Assembly (NCBI GenBank): GCA_936936565.1
Contig: CAKZIX010000106.1
Span: forward strand, 1 to 58,229
DNA from: an uncultured Nocardiaceae bacterium
GTDB taxonomy: Bacteria; Actinomycetota; Actinomycetes; Mycobacteriales; Mycobacteriaceae
Length of the DNA: 58,229 nt
Direction: 5' to 3'
Shown here: positions 16,462 through 25,608 of the stretch, one piece after another
How the letters are laid out: every line of letters starts with the position of its first letter
How positions within the stretch are numbered: position 1 is the first letter of the stretch
The notes under the pieces: model-generated
What the model was told of the DNA's origin: nothing
Database searches by the model: none
What the model saw: the letters and a program-made list of their open reading frames with translations, nothing else
Made by a program: the position numbers and the translations under genes

Positions 16462-18636
16462 TCACTCGTCGAGCGCGCCCGGCGCCGTCTTGGAGACCTG
16501 CATGAGGAACTCGTAGTTCGTCTTGGTCTTCTTGAGCCGGTCCATCAGCACGTCGATGGCCTGCTGGGAGTCCAAGCCGGACAGCACGCGGCGCAGCTTG
16601 TGCACCACCGCGAACTCGTCGGGCGACAGCAGCAATTCGTCCTTGCGAGTGCTCGACGGCGGGATGTCGACGGCCGGGAACACCCGGCGCTCGGCGATCT
16701 TGCGGTCCAGCTTGAGCTCGGCGTTGCCGGTGCCCTTGAACTCCTCGTAGATGACCGTGTCACCGGTGGAGCCGGTCTCCACCATCGCGGTGGCGATGAT
16801 GGTCAACGAGCCGCCGTTCTCGATGTTGCGGGCCGCGCCGAGGAATCGCTTGGGCGGGTACAGCGCCGTCGAATCGACACCACCGGACAGGATGCGCCCG
16901 GACGCCGGTGACGAGTTGTTGTACGCACGTCCCAGACGGGTGATGGAGTCGAGCAGCACGACGACGTCCTTGCCCATCTCGACGAGCCGCTTGGCACGCT
17001 CGATGGCCAGCTCGGCCACGGACGTGTGGTCGCTCGGCGGCCGGTCGAAGGTGGACGCGATAACCTCGCCGCGCACCGAACGCTGCATGTCGGTGACTTC
17101 TTCGGGACGCTCGTCCACCAGCACCACCATGAGGTAGCACTCCGGGTTGTTCGTCGCGATCGCGTTCGCGATGTCTTGCATGATCGTCGTCTTACCGGCC
17201 TTCGGCGGGGAGACGATGAGCGCGCGCTGACCCTTGCCGATCGGCATGATCAGGTCGATCACGCGCGTGGTCAGCTTGTTCGGCTGAGTTTCCAGCCGCA
17301 GGCGCTGGTTCGGGTACAGCGGGGTGAGCTTGGTGAATTCCGGGCGCCGCTTGACGGCCTCCAGATCGCCGCCGTTGACGGTGTCCAGACGCACCAGCGG
17401 ATCGAACTTCTGTCGCTGGTTGTTCGACTCGCCGTCACGCGGGGCGCGCACCGCACCGGTGATCGCGTCGCCGCGGCGCAGCCCGTTCTTACGGACCAGG
17501 TTCATCGAGACGTAGACGTCGTTCGGCCCTGCGAGGTATCCCGACGTGCGCACGAACGCGTAGTTGTCGAGCACATCGAGGATGCCGGCGACCGGCTGCA
17601 ACACGTCGTCCTCGCGGATCTCCGGCTCCCGGCCGCCGCCCTCGGCGCCGCCGCCGCTGTTGCCCGCGCCGTCGCGATCGCGGCCACGACGCCGCTCCCG
17701 GAAGCGACGGCCCCGGCGACCGCGGCCGCCGTCCTCGTCGTCACCACCGGACTGCTGCTGGTTGCGTCCGCCCCGGCGCCCGTCCTCGTCGTCACCGCGG
17801 TCGTCCTTGTTGCGGTTCTGGTTCTGGTCACCGCCGGACTGCTGATTACGCCCACCCCGGCGTCCGCCGTCCTCGTCGTCGCCGCCGCCGGACTGCTGGT
17901 TGCGCCCGCCGCCCCGGCGACCGCCGTCCTCGTCGTCGTCCTTGGTGCGGTTCTGGTTCTGGTCACCACCGGACTGCTGCTGGTTGCGGCCACCGCGACG
18001 GCCACCGCGCTCGCCCCGCTCGGGGCGTTCGCCCTGGTTGTCCGGCTCGCCACCCTGGCCACGACGCTCACGGCCGGACTCGGACTCGCCCGATTCCGGC
18101 TTCGCCGCCTCGGCGGGCCGGTCGGTCGCGTTGTCGGCGGGCGCGGCCGCGACGGCCTCGGCGGATCCACCCGCGGCAGCCTCGGCGGGCGCATTCTCGG
18201 CCGGCGCGCCGGCCACGGCCTCGGCGGCCGGCTGCGGGGCCGGGGCGGCCTCGGCGGGCGCGCTCTCGGCAGCGGTGGCGGTCTCGGCGGCGCCCGACGG
18301 CGCATCCGCTGCAGGCGCAGATTCGGTTTCGGCAGGCACGGCCTGCTGTGCGGTGCCGTTCACCGCTTCGGATTCGGCAGCGGCCGCTGAGGCCGGCCCG
18401 GGCGCCCCGACGGGCGCCGCAGCAGGCGGTTCCTGCTGCTGCTTGATGGCGTTGATCAGGTCGCCTTTACGCATACCCGACGTGCCCTTGATACCGAGTT
18501 GCCCGGCGAGGGCACGCAATTGCGGAAGCAGCATCCCTGACAGTCCTGAAGTTTTGGAAGCATCGCCAACCTGGTTGTCCGGAACACTAGCCGGAGATTC
18601 GTCGACAGGCGTGGCGAGCAAGTCCGTATCGCTCAC
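16462..18636 (-). CDS. rho: transcription termination factor Rho with long disordered insert
   Basis: 724 residues from GTG 18636, which has a strong AAGGAAAGGACC ribosome site. Rho is a hexameric RNA-dependent ATPase that ends transcription. Residues about 30-68 are the Rho N-terminal helical domain (LPQLRALAGQLGIKG). Residues about 70-335 are low complexity: first Ala/Glu/Pro, then an Arg-Gly, Asn-Gln and Asp rich part with four copies of a unit like GGRRGGRNQQSGG. The conserved RNA-binding and ATPase core follows, starting DDVLQPVAGILDVLDNYAFV, with Walker A PPKAGKTT and Walker B VVLLDSITRLGRAYN. Such inserts are known in actinobacterial Rho; this one is unusually repetitive. Confidence 0.97.
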   Translation of the reverse strand: MSDTDLLATPVDESPASVPDNQVGDASKTSGLSGMLLPQLRALAGQLGIKGTSGMRKGDLINAIKQQQEPPAAAPVGAPGPASAAAAESEAVNGTAQQAVPAETESAPAADAPSGAAETATAAESAPAEAAPAPQPAAEAVAGAPAENAPAEAAAGGSAEAVAAAPADNATDRPAEAAKPESGESESGRERRGQGGEPDNQGERPERGERGGRRGGRNQQQSGGDQNQNRTKDDDEDGGRRGGGRNQQSGGGDDEDGGRRGGRNQQSGGDQNQNRNKDDRGDDEDGRRGGRNQQQSGGDDEDGGRGRRGRRFRERRRGRDRDGAGNSGGGAEGGGREPEIREDDVLQPVAGILDVLDNYAFVRTSGYLAGPNDVYVSMNLVRKNGLRRGDAITGAVRAPRDGESNNQRQKFDPLVRLDTVNGGDLEAVKRRPEFTKLTPLYPNQRLRLETQPNKLTTRVIDLIMPIGKGQRALIVSPPKAGKTTIMQDIANAIATNNPECYLMVVLVDERPEEVTDMQRSVRGEVIASTFDRPPSDHTSVAELAIERAKRLVEMGKDVVVLLDSITRLGRAYNNSSPASGRILSGGVDSTALYPPKRFLGAARNIENGGSLTIIATAMVETGSTGDTVIYEEFKGTGNAELKLDRKIAERRVFPAVDIPPSSTRKDELLLSPDEFAVVHKLRRVLSGLDSQQAIDVLMDRLKKTKTNYEFLMQVSKTAPGALDE

Positions 18637-19091
18637 GGAGGTCCTTTCCTTCCCTCGATCGCCCGTGCGAATCCGAGGGGTCGTTCCGCAGTGCAGCCGA
18701 TGTGCTGAACACGGATTGAGCCGTACGTACCCGGCGTGTGGACCGAGCATGCGTGCCGGACGGTCGCGACCAAGTCCACTACCGCACGAGAAAAAGAGTG
18801 CGTAAGGAACGTTGCAGAAGCGAGGTACCCCGACCGTTGGAGGATTTGCCCTGGTGAAGCACCGGCGTCCGACGCGCACGATGTACGAACAGCCACAGGA
18901 TAACGCCGATACCCAGACACGGCAAGAAGTCGAGCGTTCCGACGTGTCGCGCTGTGCGCCCGCGCGGGGATCCGGCGACATTGCGGGCCCGCTACCAGCG
19001 GGCTAACGCAACCCGCCACCGCCCTCCGATGGGCTCGGCAACCCTGGCGGATTGCATTGCGCCCGTAGGTTTATGAACGGCGGCTGCCGAA
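18637..19091. other. long rho leader / thrB-rho gap
   Basis: This 455-base gap holds no gene I can support. On the minus strand it contains two hairpins just after thrB (18987-19003 and 19008-19055) and then about 350 bases leading to the rho ribosome site. Rho genes are often autoregulated by their leaders, so this may be a regulated leader with its own promoter; I cannot identify the promoter. Confidence 0.4.
18987..19055 (-). terminator. paired hairpins downstream of thrB
   Basis: 19008-19018 pairs with 19045-19055 (11 bp with one G-T), and 18987-18993 pairs perfectly with 18997-19003 around a three-base loop. Neither is followed by a T tract. They are candidates for terminating the argS-thrB operon or for structure in the rho leader. 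Confidence 0.4.
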
Positions 19092-20024
19092 TCAAGACAC
19101 GGCGACGCCGTCGGCGACCGCAAGATCGAGCACTCGCATGTCGTCGTCGGCGGCTTCGGCGCGCAGGTCGGCGGGAAATTCCGCGGTACTCAGGGCCAGC
19201 ACCGTCGGGCCGGCGCCGGACACCACGGCCGCGATCCCGGCCTCGCGCAGCCGCGCGATCCAGCGGGTGGTCAGCGGCAACGCCGGGGCCCGCTGCGTCT
19301 GGTGCAGCATGTCCGCGGTGGCGGGCAGCAACAATTCCGGACGCTGCGTGAGCGCGACGACGGCCAGCGCGGCCCGGCTGACATTGAACGCCGCGTCCCG
19401 GTGCGGCACCGTCTCCGGCAGCAGCCCGCGCGTGTGCGCAGTGGACGAGCGCTCGCTCGGCACCAGCGCAGTCACCCGGATGTCGGGGTGCACCTCGAGC
19501 CGTACGGCGCGATAGGCGCGCTCGGCGTGGCTGTCGCAGATCGCGTCGACCCACGAAACCACTGCTCCACCAAGCACACTGGCGGCCGCATTGTCCGGGT
19601 GACCTTCGAACTCACTGGCCAGTTGCACCAGCCGGTCCGGCGCCAGGGTCAGCTCGGCGTCGAACGCGGCTGCCAGACCGCTCGCCGCGGCCAGCCCGCC
19701 CACCACTGCCGAAGCCGACGAACCGAGCCCCCGCGCGTGCGGGATCGCGTTGCGGCACACCACATCCAGGCCATCGGCCCAGACGCCCGCGCATTCCAGC
19801 CCGCGCTCGATGGCGCGGACCACCAGATGCGACGGACCCCACGGCACGTCTTCGGCGCCCTCGCCCTCGACGCGCACGTTCAGACCGGATTGCGTTGTAG
19901 TGACGACGATTTCGTCGTACAGCCCGAGCGCGAGCCCGAGTGTGTCGAAGCCGGCGCCCAGATTCGCGCTCGACGCAGGCACCCGTGCGGTCACGGTGAT
20001 GCCGATGGGCAGTGTCTGCGTCAT
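19092..20024 (-). CDS. thrB: homoserine kinase
   Basis: 310 residues from ATG 20024, GHMP kinase family. It phosphorylates homoserine with ATP, the penultimate step to threonine. The N-terminal VRVPASSANLGAGFDTLGLALGLYD-like region is clear, the ATP-binding motif is HARGLGSSASAVVGGLAA, and the C-terminal VSGAGPTVLAL is present. It begins four bases after the thrC stop, consistent with one transcript. Confidence 0.96.
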   Translation of the reverse strand: MTQTLPIGITVTARVPASSANLGAGFDTLGLALGLYDEIVVTTTQSGLNVRVEGEGAEDVPWGPSHLVVRAIERGLECAGVWADGLDVVCRNAIPHARGLGSSASAVVGGLAAASGLAAAFDAELTLAPDRLVQLASEFEGHPDNAAASVLGGAVVSWVDAICDSHAERAYRAVRLEVHPDIRVTALVPSERSSTAHTRGLLPETVPHRDAAFNVSRAALAVVALTQRPELLLPATADMLHQTQRAPALPLTTRWIARLREAGIAAVVSGAGPTVLALSTAEFPADLRAEAADDDMRVLDLAVADGVAVS

Positions 20025-20028
20025 GGCG

Positions 20029-21093
20029 TCAGCTGAGTTCCAGTGCGGTCGCCACGGCAACCGGATCGACCTGGATGGGCTGCACCTGGGGCATGCCCAG
20101 CAGCGCGGTGTCGGGATCCTTCAGGCCGTTGCCCGTGACGGTGCACACGACGGTGAGGCCGGCCTCGAGCCAGCCTTCCTTACGGGCCGCGAGCAGGCCC
20201 GCGACGCTGGCCGCCGATGCGGGCTCGACGAACACGCCCTCGGTGGCCGCGATCAGGCGGTATGCCTCGAGAATCTCCTCGTCGGTGGCCGCCCGGAAGG
20301 CGCCGCCGCTCTCTTCCTTGGCGTGCACCGCGCCGTTCCAGGAGGCCGGCGCGCCGATGCGGATCGCGGTGGCGATCGTCTCCGGGTTGCGCACCGGGGC
20401 ACCCGTGACCAGCGGTGCGGCGCCGGCGGCCTGCACGCCCAGCATGCGCGGGCGGCTCGCGGTGATCCCGTCGGCGAAGTACTCGCTGTAGCCCTTCCAG
20501 TAGGCGGTGATGTTGCCCGCGTTGCCCACCGGCAGCGCGTGCACGTCGGGCGCCTTGCCGAGGACGTCGCAGATTTCGAAGGCTGCCGTCTTCTGGCCCT
20601 CGATGCGGGCCGGGTTCACCGAGTTCACCAGGCCGATCGTCGGGTACTCGGCGGTCGTCTTGCGGGCCAGCTCGAGACAGTCGTCGAAGTTGCCCTCGAC
20701 CTGAATGATTTTGGCGCCCAGCATGACTGCCTGGGCCAGCTTGCCCATCGCGATCTTGCCCTGCGGGATCAGCACCGCGCACGTCATGCCCGCGCGGGTG
20801 GCGTAGGCGGCCGCCGATGCCGACGTGTTGCCCGTCGACGCGCACATGACGGCCTTCTGGCCGTGGGCGTGCGCGTCGGTGATGGCCATCGTCATGCCGC
20901 GGTCCTTGAAGGAACCGGTCGGGTTCAGGCCCTCCACCTTGAGGTACACCTCGCACCCGGTGAGCTCCGACAAATGCGTCGCCGGCACGAGCGGAGTGTT
21001 GCCCTCGAACAGGGTGATCGGCGTCCAGTCGGCGCCGACGTCGAGCCGGTCGCGGTATGCCTCGATAAGTCCGGGCCAACGAGTGGTGGTCAT
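20029..21093 (-). CDS. thrC: threonine synthase
   Basis: 354 residues, PLP-dependent. It converts O-phosphohomoserine to threonine. The PLP lysine is K63 in NPTGSFKDRGM; the phosphate-binding glycine-rich loop PVGNAGNITAYWKG and the serine/asparagine motif STGNTSASAAAYA are intact. Its ATG overlaps the hom stop in an ATGA. Confidence 0.97.
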   Translation of the reverse strand: MTTTRWPGLIEAYRDRLDVGADWTPITLFEGNTPLVPATHLSELTGCEVYLKVEGLNPTGSFKDRGMTMAITDAHAHGQKAVMCASTGNTSASAAAYATRAGMTCAVLIPQGKIAMGKLAQAVMLGAKIIQVEGNFDDCLELARKTTAEYPTIGLVNSVNPARIEGQKTAAFEICDVLGKAPDVHALPVGNAGNITAYWKGYSEYFADGITASRPRMLGVQAAGAAPLVTGAPVRNPETIATAIRIGAPASWNGAVHAKEESGGAFRAATDEEILEAYRLIAATEGVFVEPASAASVAGLLAARKEGWLEAGLTVVCTVTGNGLKDPDTALLGMPQVQPIQVDPVAVATALELS

Positions 21094-22439
21094 TCTTCGG
21101 TGCCTTCCAGTCGCAGGACGCTCGTCACTGCGGTTACGTGTTCGAGATTGTCAAGTGCGGCAACGGTTTCCGAGAGCGCGGAATCGAGCGCCCGGTGCGT
21201 GACGACCACCAGCCGGGCACCGTCGCCGGCGCCCTCCTGGCGAACCGCGGCGATGCTCACGTCCTGGCGCGAGAACACCTCGGCGACCGCGGCCAGCACC
21301 CCCGGCTTGTCGGCAACCTGCAGGTTCATCAGGTAGCGCGTGGGGGTATCGCCCATCGGAGCGATCGGCAGCATCGCGTAGGTGGACTCCCCCGGCCCGC
21401 GCCCGCCGTAGAACTTGTTGCGCGCGGCCATCACGAGATCGCCCATCACCGCCGACGCGGTGGGCGCCCCGCCGGCGCCCTGCCCGTAGAACATCAGCCG
21501 GCCGGCGTTGTCGGCTTCGACGACGACGGCGTTGAATGCCCCGTTGACCGCCGCCAGCGGATGCTTGCGTGGAATCAGCGCGGGATACACGCGCGCCGAG
21601 ATCCGTTCCTGCGCAGCGGGACTGCCCGCCGCCGCGACGGCGCCCGCACCGTTGGCACCGTCGACCACGCGCTCGCAGATGGCGAGCAGTTTCACCGTGC
21701 AGTCCATCGCCGCCGCCGTGGCCAGATCCTCGGCGGTGACCTTCGAGATGCCCTCGCGGTGCACGTCGGCCGCCGTGACCCGGCTGTGGAACGCCAGCGA
21801 CGCCAGGATGGCCGCCTTGGCGGCCGCGTCGTAGCCCTCCACGTCCGCGGTCGGATCCGCCTCCGCGTAACCCAGACGGCGTGCCTCGCTGAGCATTTCG
21901 GCGTAGTCGGCGCCGGTCTCGTCCATGGCCGAGAGGATGAAGTTGGTGGTGCCGTTGACGATGCCCACCACCCGGTTCACCCGGTCCCCGGCCAGCGACT
22001 GCACCAGTGGGCGCACCACCGGAATCGCCCCGGCCACCGCGGCCTCGAAGTACAGGTCCGCGCGGCTGCGCTCGGCCGCCTCGGCCAGTTCCCCGGTGTA
22101 CTCGGCCAGCAGTGCCTTGTTGGCAGTGACGACCGACTTGCCGGCGTTGAGCGCGTTGAGGATGTGCGTCTTCGGCGGTTCGATCCCGCCCACCACCTCG
22201 ACCACGATGTCGACGTCGTCGCGGGCGACCAGCGCCTCGGCGTCGGTGGTCAGCAGTTCCTCCGGGATGCCGCGGTCGATTCCGGTGCGCCGCACGGCAA
22301 CTCCACGCAGCACCACAGGCGCACCGACGCGGCTGCGCAGATCCTCGGCATGGTCGCGCAGAATTCGCACGACCTCGGTGCCCACGTTGCCCAGGCCCAG
22401 CACGGCGACGCCGATGGGCGAATCCCGGTAGGGGGTCAT
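21090..22439 (-). CDS. hom: homoserine dehydrogenase
   Basis: 449 residues from ATG 22439, which overlaps the lysA stop. It reduces aspartate semialdehyde to homoserine with NAD(P)H. It has the N-terminal Rossmann motif VAVLGLGNVGTEVV, NKALLAEY, the catalytic domain signature GIVNGTTNFIL and a C-terminal ACT domain (YLMNLQVADKPGVLAAVAEVF) that usually gives feedback inhibition by threonine. Confidence 0.97.
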   Translation of the reverse strand: MTPYRDSPIGVAVLGLGNVGTEVVRILRDHAEDLRSRVGAPVVLRGVAVRRTGIDRGIPEELLTTDAEALVARDDVDIVVEVVGGIEPPKTHILNALNAGKSVVTANKALLAEYTGELAEAAERSRADLYFEAAVAGAIPVVRPLVQSLAGDRVNRVVGIVNGTTNFILSAMDETGADYAEMLSEARRLGYAEADPTADVEGYDAAAKAAILASLAFHSRVTAADVHREGISKVTAEDLATAAAMDCTVKLLAICERVVDGANGAGAVAAAGSPAAQERISARVYPALIPRKHPLAAVNGAFNAVVVEADNAGRLMFYGQGAGGAPTASAVMGDLVMAARNKFYGGRGPGESTYAMLPIAPMGDTPTRYLMNLQVADKPGVLAAVAEVFSRQDVSIAAVRQEGAGDGARLVVVTHRALDSALSETVAALDNLEHVTAVTSVLRLEGTEE

Positions 22440-23854
22440 CGAACCTCCAAACTCAATAGGTCGTCGACCGTTTCGCGACGCAGGATCAGGCGCGCCGCAC
22501 CGTCTTTCACGACCACCACGGCCGGACGGGTCAGCATGTTGTACCGGCTCGACATCGAGTAGCAGTACGCGCCGGTGGCGGCCACCGCCAGCAGGTCGCC
22601 GGGCCCGACATCTTCCGGGATCCAGGCGTCGCGAACCACCACATCGCCACTCTCGCAATGCTTTCCGACGACACGGGCGACGACGGCCGGCGCCGCCGAA
22701 GCACGCGAAACCAGGCGCGCGTCGTAGTCGGCTTGATACAGGGCGGTGCGGATGTTGTCGCTCATCCCGCCGTCGATGCTCACGTACCGGCGGGTGGCGT
22801 TGGCGCCGAGCACCACGTCCTTGACCGTGCCCACCTCGTACAGGGTGACCGTGCCGGGACCGGCGATGGCCCGGCCCGGCTCCACCGCCAGCGTCGGTGT
22901 GGGCAGGCCGTACAGCTTGGCCTCGGTCTCCACGATGTGCCACAGCTTGTCGGCCAGGTCGCTCATCGGCGGCGGATCGTCGCTGGCGAGATACGAAATG
23001 CCGAGTCCCCCACCGAGATCGATGATCGACATTTGGGCGGCAAGATCGCTGCCGAACTCGGCGACGACATCGCGCAACAGCCCGATGACACGGTGCGCGG
23101 CCACCTCGAACCCGTCGACCTCGAAGATCTGCGAGCCGATATGACTGTGCAGGCCGACCAGTCGCAGATGCGCTGTCGCGAACACCGCCCGCACCGCCTC
23201 CAGCGCGGCCCCACCCGCCAGCGAGAAGCCGAACTTCTGATCTTCGTGCGCCGTCGAAATGAATTCGTGCGTATGGGCTTCCACGCCCGGGGTGACGCGC
23301 ACGAGTACCTCTTGCACGACGCCGGCGGCACCGGCGATCGCGTCGAGGCGCTCGATCTCGATCAGCGAATCGACCACCACGTGGCCGACCCCCGAGCGCA
23401 CCGCCAACTCCAGGTCGGAGACAGATTTGTTGTTGCCGTGCAACGCAATTCGCGCGGCGGGGAAGCCGGCCCGCAATGCGACCGTCAGTTCACCGGCCGA
23501 GCAGACGTCCAGCGACAAGCCCTCTTCGTCGATCCAGCGGGCAATCTCGGTGCACAGGAACGCCTTCGACGCATAGTGCACCTTGCCGCGGGCACCGAAC
23601 GCATCCCGGATGTCGCGGCAGCGGGACCGGAAATCGTCCTCGTCGACGACGAACAGCGGGGTACCGAACTCGCGCGCCAGCTCGGTGACCGGCACCCCAG
23701 CCAGCCGGACCACACCGTCGTCGCCGCGAGAAGCGTTGCGCGGGTACACATGTGCGGGCAGCTCGATCATTTCCGCGGCGTCGGCCGGGCGCGGGCCCAG
23801 GCTCGGTGCGTGCGGAATCTCTGCGTAACGGGGCCCTGCCGGGTGCGCGCTCAC
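22436..23854 (-). CDS. lysA: diaminopimelate decarboxylase
   Basis: 472 residues from GTG 23854, which overlaps the last codons of argS; this start gives the usual actinobacterial length. It decarboxylates meso-diaminopimelate to lysine, PLP-dependent. The PLP lysine is K97 in VHYASKAF; HIGSQI, the glycine loop DLGGGLGISY, EPGRAI and the late CESGD active-site motif are intact. Confidence 0.97.
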   Translation of the reverse strand: MSAHPAGPRYAEIPHAPSLGPRPADAAEMIELPAHVYPRNASRGDDGVVRLAGVPVTELAREFGTPLFVVDEDDFRSRCRDIRDAFGARGKVHYASKAFLCTEIARWIDEEGLSLDVCSAGELTVALRAGFPAARIALHGNNKSVSDLELAVRSGVGHVVVDSLIEIERLDAIAGAAGVVQEVLVRVTPGVEAHTHEFISTAHEDQKFGFSLAGGAALEAVRAVFATAHLRLVGLHSHIGSQIFEVDGFEVAAHRVIGLLRDVVAEFGSDLAAQMSIIDLGGGLGISYLASDDPPPMSDLADKLWHIVETEAKLYGLPTPTLAVEPGRAIAGPGTVTLYEVGTVKDVVLGANATRRYVSIDGGMSDNIRTALYQADYDARLVSRASAAPAVVARVVGKHCESGDVVVRDAWIPEDVGPGDLLAVAATGAYCYSMSSRYNMLTRPAVVVVKDGAARLILRRETVDDLLSLEVR

Positions 23855-25485
23855 ATCTGCTCCGGTGCGGTGACGCCAAGCAGGCCCAGGCCGTTGGCAA
23901 GAACTTGGCGGGTGGATTCGCACAGTGCCAAACGTGCGGTGTGGATGGCACCGGCGGTTTCGTCGCCCTGCGGCAGTACCCGGTTGGCTCCGTAGAAGCG
24001 GTGGTAGGACCCGGCGAGTTCCTCCAGATACCGCGCAACCCGGTGCGGCTCACGCAGATTCGCGGCCGTCGTCAGCACCGCCGGGTATTCGCCGATGGTG
24101 CGGATGAGTTCGCCCTCGGTCTCCGAGGTCAGCAAGCCGAGGTCGGGATGCGCGCTGCTCACGCCCAGATCCGCGGCGTTGCGCGCCAGCGACGACAGCC
24201 GCGCGTGCGCGTATTGCACGTAGTACACCGGATTGTCGTTGCTCTGGCTGGTCCACAGCCCGAGATCGATGTCGATGCTCGAATTCACCGAGGAGCGCAC
24301 CAGCGCATAGCGGGCCGCGTCGACGCCGATGGCTTCGACCAGATCGTCGAGGGTCACCACGGTGCCCGCGCGCTTGCTCATTTTCACGGCAACGCCGTCG
24401 CGGACCAGATTGACCATCTGCCCGATCAACACCTCGACCACATCGGGGTCGTCGCCCGCGGCCGCCGCGATGGCCTTGAGCCGCCCGATGTAACCGTGGT
24501 GATCGGCGCCGAGCATGTAGATCAGCAACTCGAAGCCGCGCTCGCGCTTGTCTTCGTAGTAGGCAATGTCACCGGCGACATAGGCGGGCTTGCCGTCGCT
24601 TTTGATGACGACCCGGTCCTTGTCGTCGCCGTAGGCGGTGGTCGTGAGCCACCAGGCACCCTCGTTCTCGTACAGGGTGCCCTTGGCCTTCAGGTCTTCG
24701 ACGGCCCGCTCGACGGCGCCGGAGGCGAACAGCGAGCTCTCGTTGTAGTAGACGTCGAAATCGGTGCCGAAATCGTGCAGCGACTGCTTGATCTGCGCGA
24801 ACATCAGCTCCACGCCGGCCGCCCGGAAGGTTTCCGCGTCGTCGGCGCCAGGATGTTGCGCAACCACCTGCGCGGCAATGTCGTTGATGTAGGTACCGGC
24901 GTAGCCGTCCTCCGGCGTGGGCTCGCCGCGCGCGGCCGCCAGCAGCGAGCGGGCGAACCGGTCGATCTGCGCACCGTGATCGTTGAAGTAGTACTCACGG
25001 GTGACCGCCGCGCCCTGAGTGGCCAGGATCCGGCCCAGCGCGTCACCGACCGCGGCCCAGCGCGTGCCGCCGAGATGGATCGGCCCGGTGGGATTCGCGG
25101 AGACGAACTCGAGGTTGATTCGCTTGCCCGCCAACGCATCCGAGTGGCCGTACGCGGTACCGGCAGCCAGCACCCGCTCGAGGATGACACCCTGCGCGGA
25201 CGCTGCCAACCGGATGTTGAGGAATCCCGGACCCGCCACCTCGGCCGATTCGACACCCGCTGCCGCACCCAGCGCCGCCGCGATCCAGCCCGCCAGCTCG
25301 CGCGGATTCACCCCGGCCGGCTTGGCGATGCGCATGGCAATGTTGGTGGCGTAATCGCCGTGCTCGGGATTGCGGGGACGCTCGACCTTGGTCTCGCTCG
25401 GCAGCACGGACGTATCGAGCCCGCGCTCGGCGAGCACCGTCGCGGTGGTCGCCCGGAGCAGTTCGGCAAGGTCGGCGGGAGTCAC
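23851..25485 (-). CDS. argS: arginyl-tRNA synthetase
   Basis: 544 residues, class I synthetase. It has the N-terminal Add-1 domain, the HIGH-type motif in PTGPIHLGGTRWAAVGDAL, the KMSKS-type motif VAVKMSKRAGT and the C-terminal DALR anticodon-binding domain (YAHARLSSLARNA, VARYLEELAGSYHRFY). Length is normal. It heads a five-gene minus-strand cluster with lysA, hom, thrC and thrB, as in M. tuberculosis. Confidence 0.98.
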   Translation of the reverse strand: MTPADLAELLRATTATVLAERGLDTSVLPSETKVERPRNPEHGDYATNIAMRIAKPAGVNPRELAGWIAAALGAAAGVESAEVAGPGFLNIRLAASAQGVILERVLAAGTAYGHSDALAGKRINLEFVSANPTGPIHLGGTRWAAVGDALGRILATQGAAVTREYYFNDHGAQIDRFARSLLAAARGEPTPEDGYAGTYINDIAAQVVAQHPGADDAETFRAAGVELMFAQIKQSLHDFGTDFDVYYNESSLFASGAVERAVEDLKAKGTLYENEGAWWLTTTAYGDDKDRVVIKSDGKPAYVAGDIAYYEDKRERGFELLIYMLGADHHGYIGRLKAIAAAAGDDPDVVEVLIGQMVNLVRDGVAVKMSKRAGTVVTLDDLVEAIGVDAARYALVRSSVNSSIDIDLGLWTSQSNDNPVYYVQYAHARLSSLARNAADLGVSSAHPDLGLLTSETEGELIRTIGEYPAVLTTAANLREPHRVARYLEELAGSYHRFYGANRVLPQGDETAGAIHTARLALCESTRQVLANGLGLLGVTAPEQM

Positions 25486-25608
25486 GGCTGATTATCCTAT
25501 TGGCTGCGCGAATGTTGCCCGGTACCAGGGCGAGCGTCGGAACTCTTCAGGTTCGGTCCGTAGAGTGTCCATCGATCAACCCCCAATCGGCGAAAGAGCA
25601 CACTGACG
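25486..25608. other. divergent argS / DUF3105 intergenic region
   Basis: 123 bases between divergent starts must hold promoters for both operons. No clear operator is seen. Confidence 0.4.

Noticed and set aside
16095..18981. Longer upstream frames of prfA, rpmE and rho
   Set aside because: The added residues show no conservation and the internal starts have good ribosome sites and family-typical lengths.
18633..19019. 128-codon minus-strand frame in the rho leader
   Set aside because: No domain, low-complexity composition, and no ribosome site; treated as leader.
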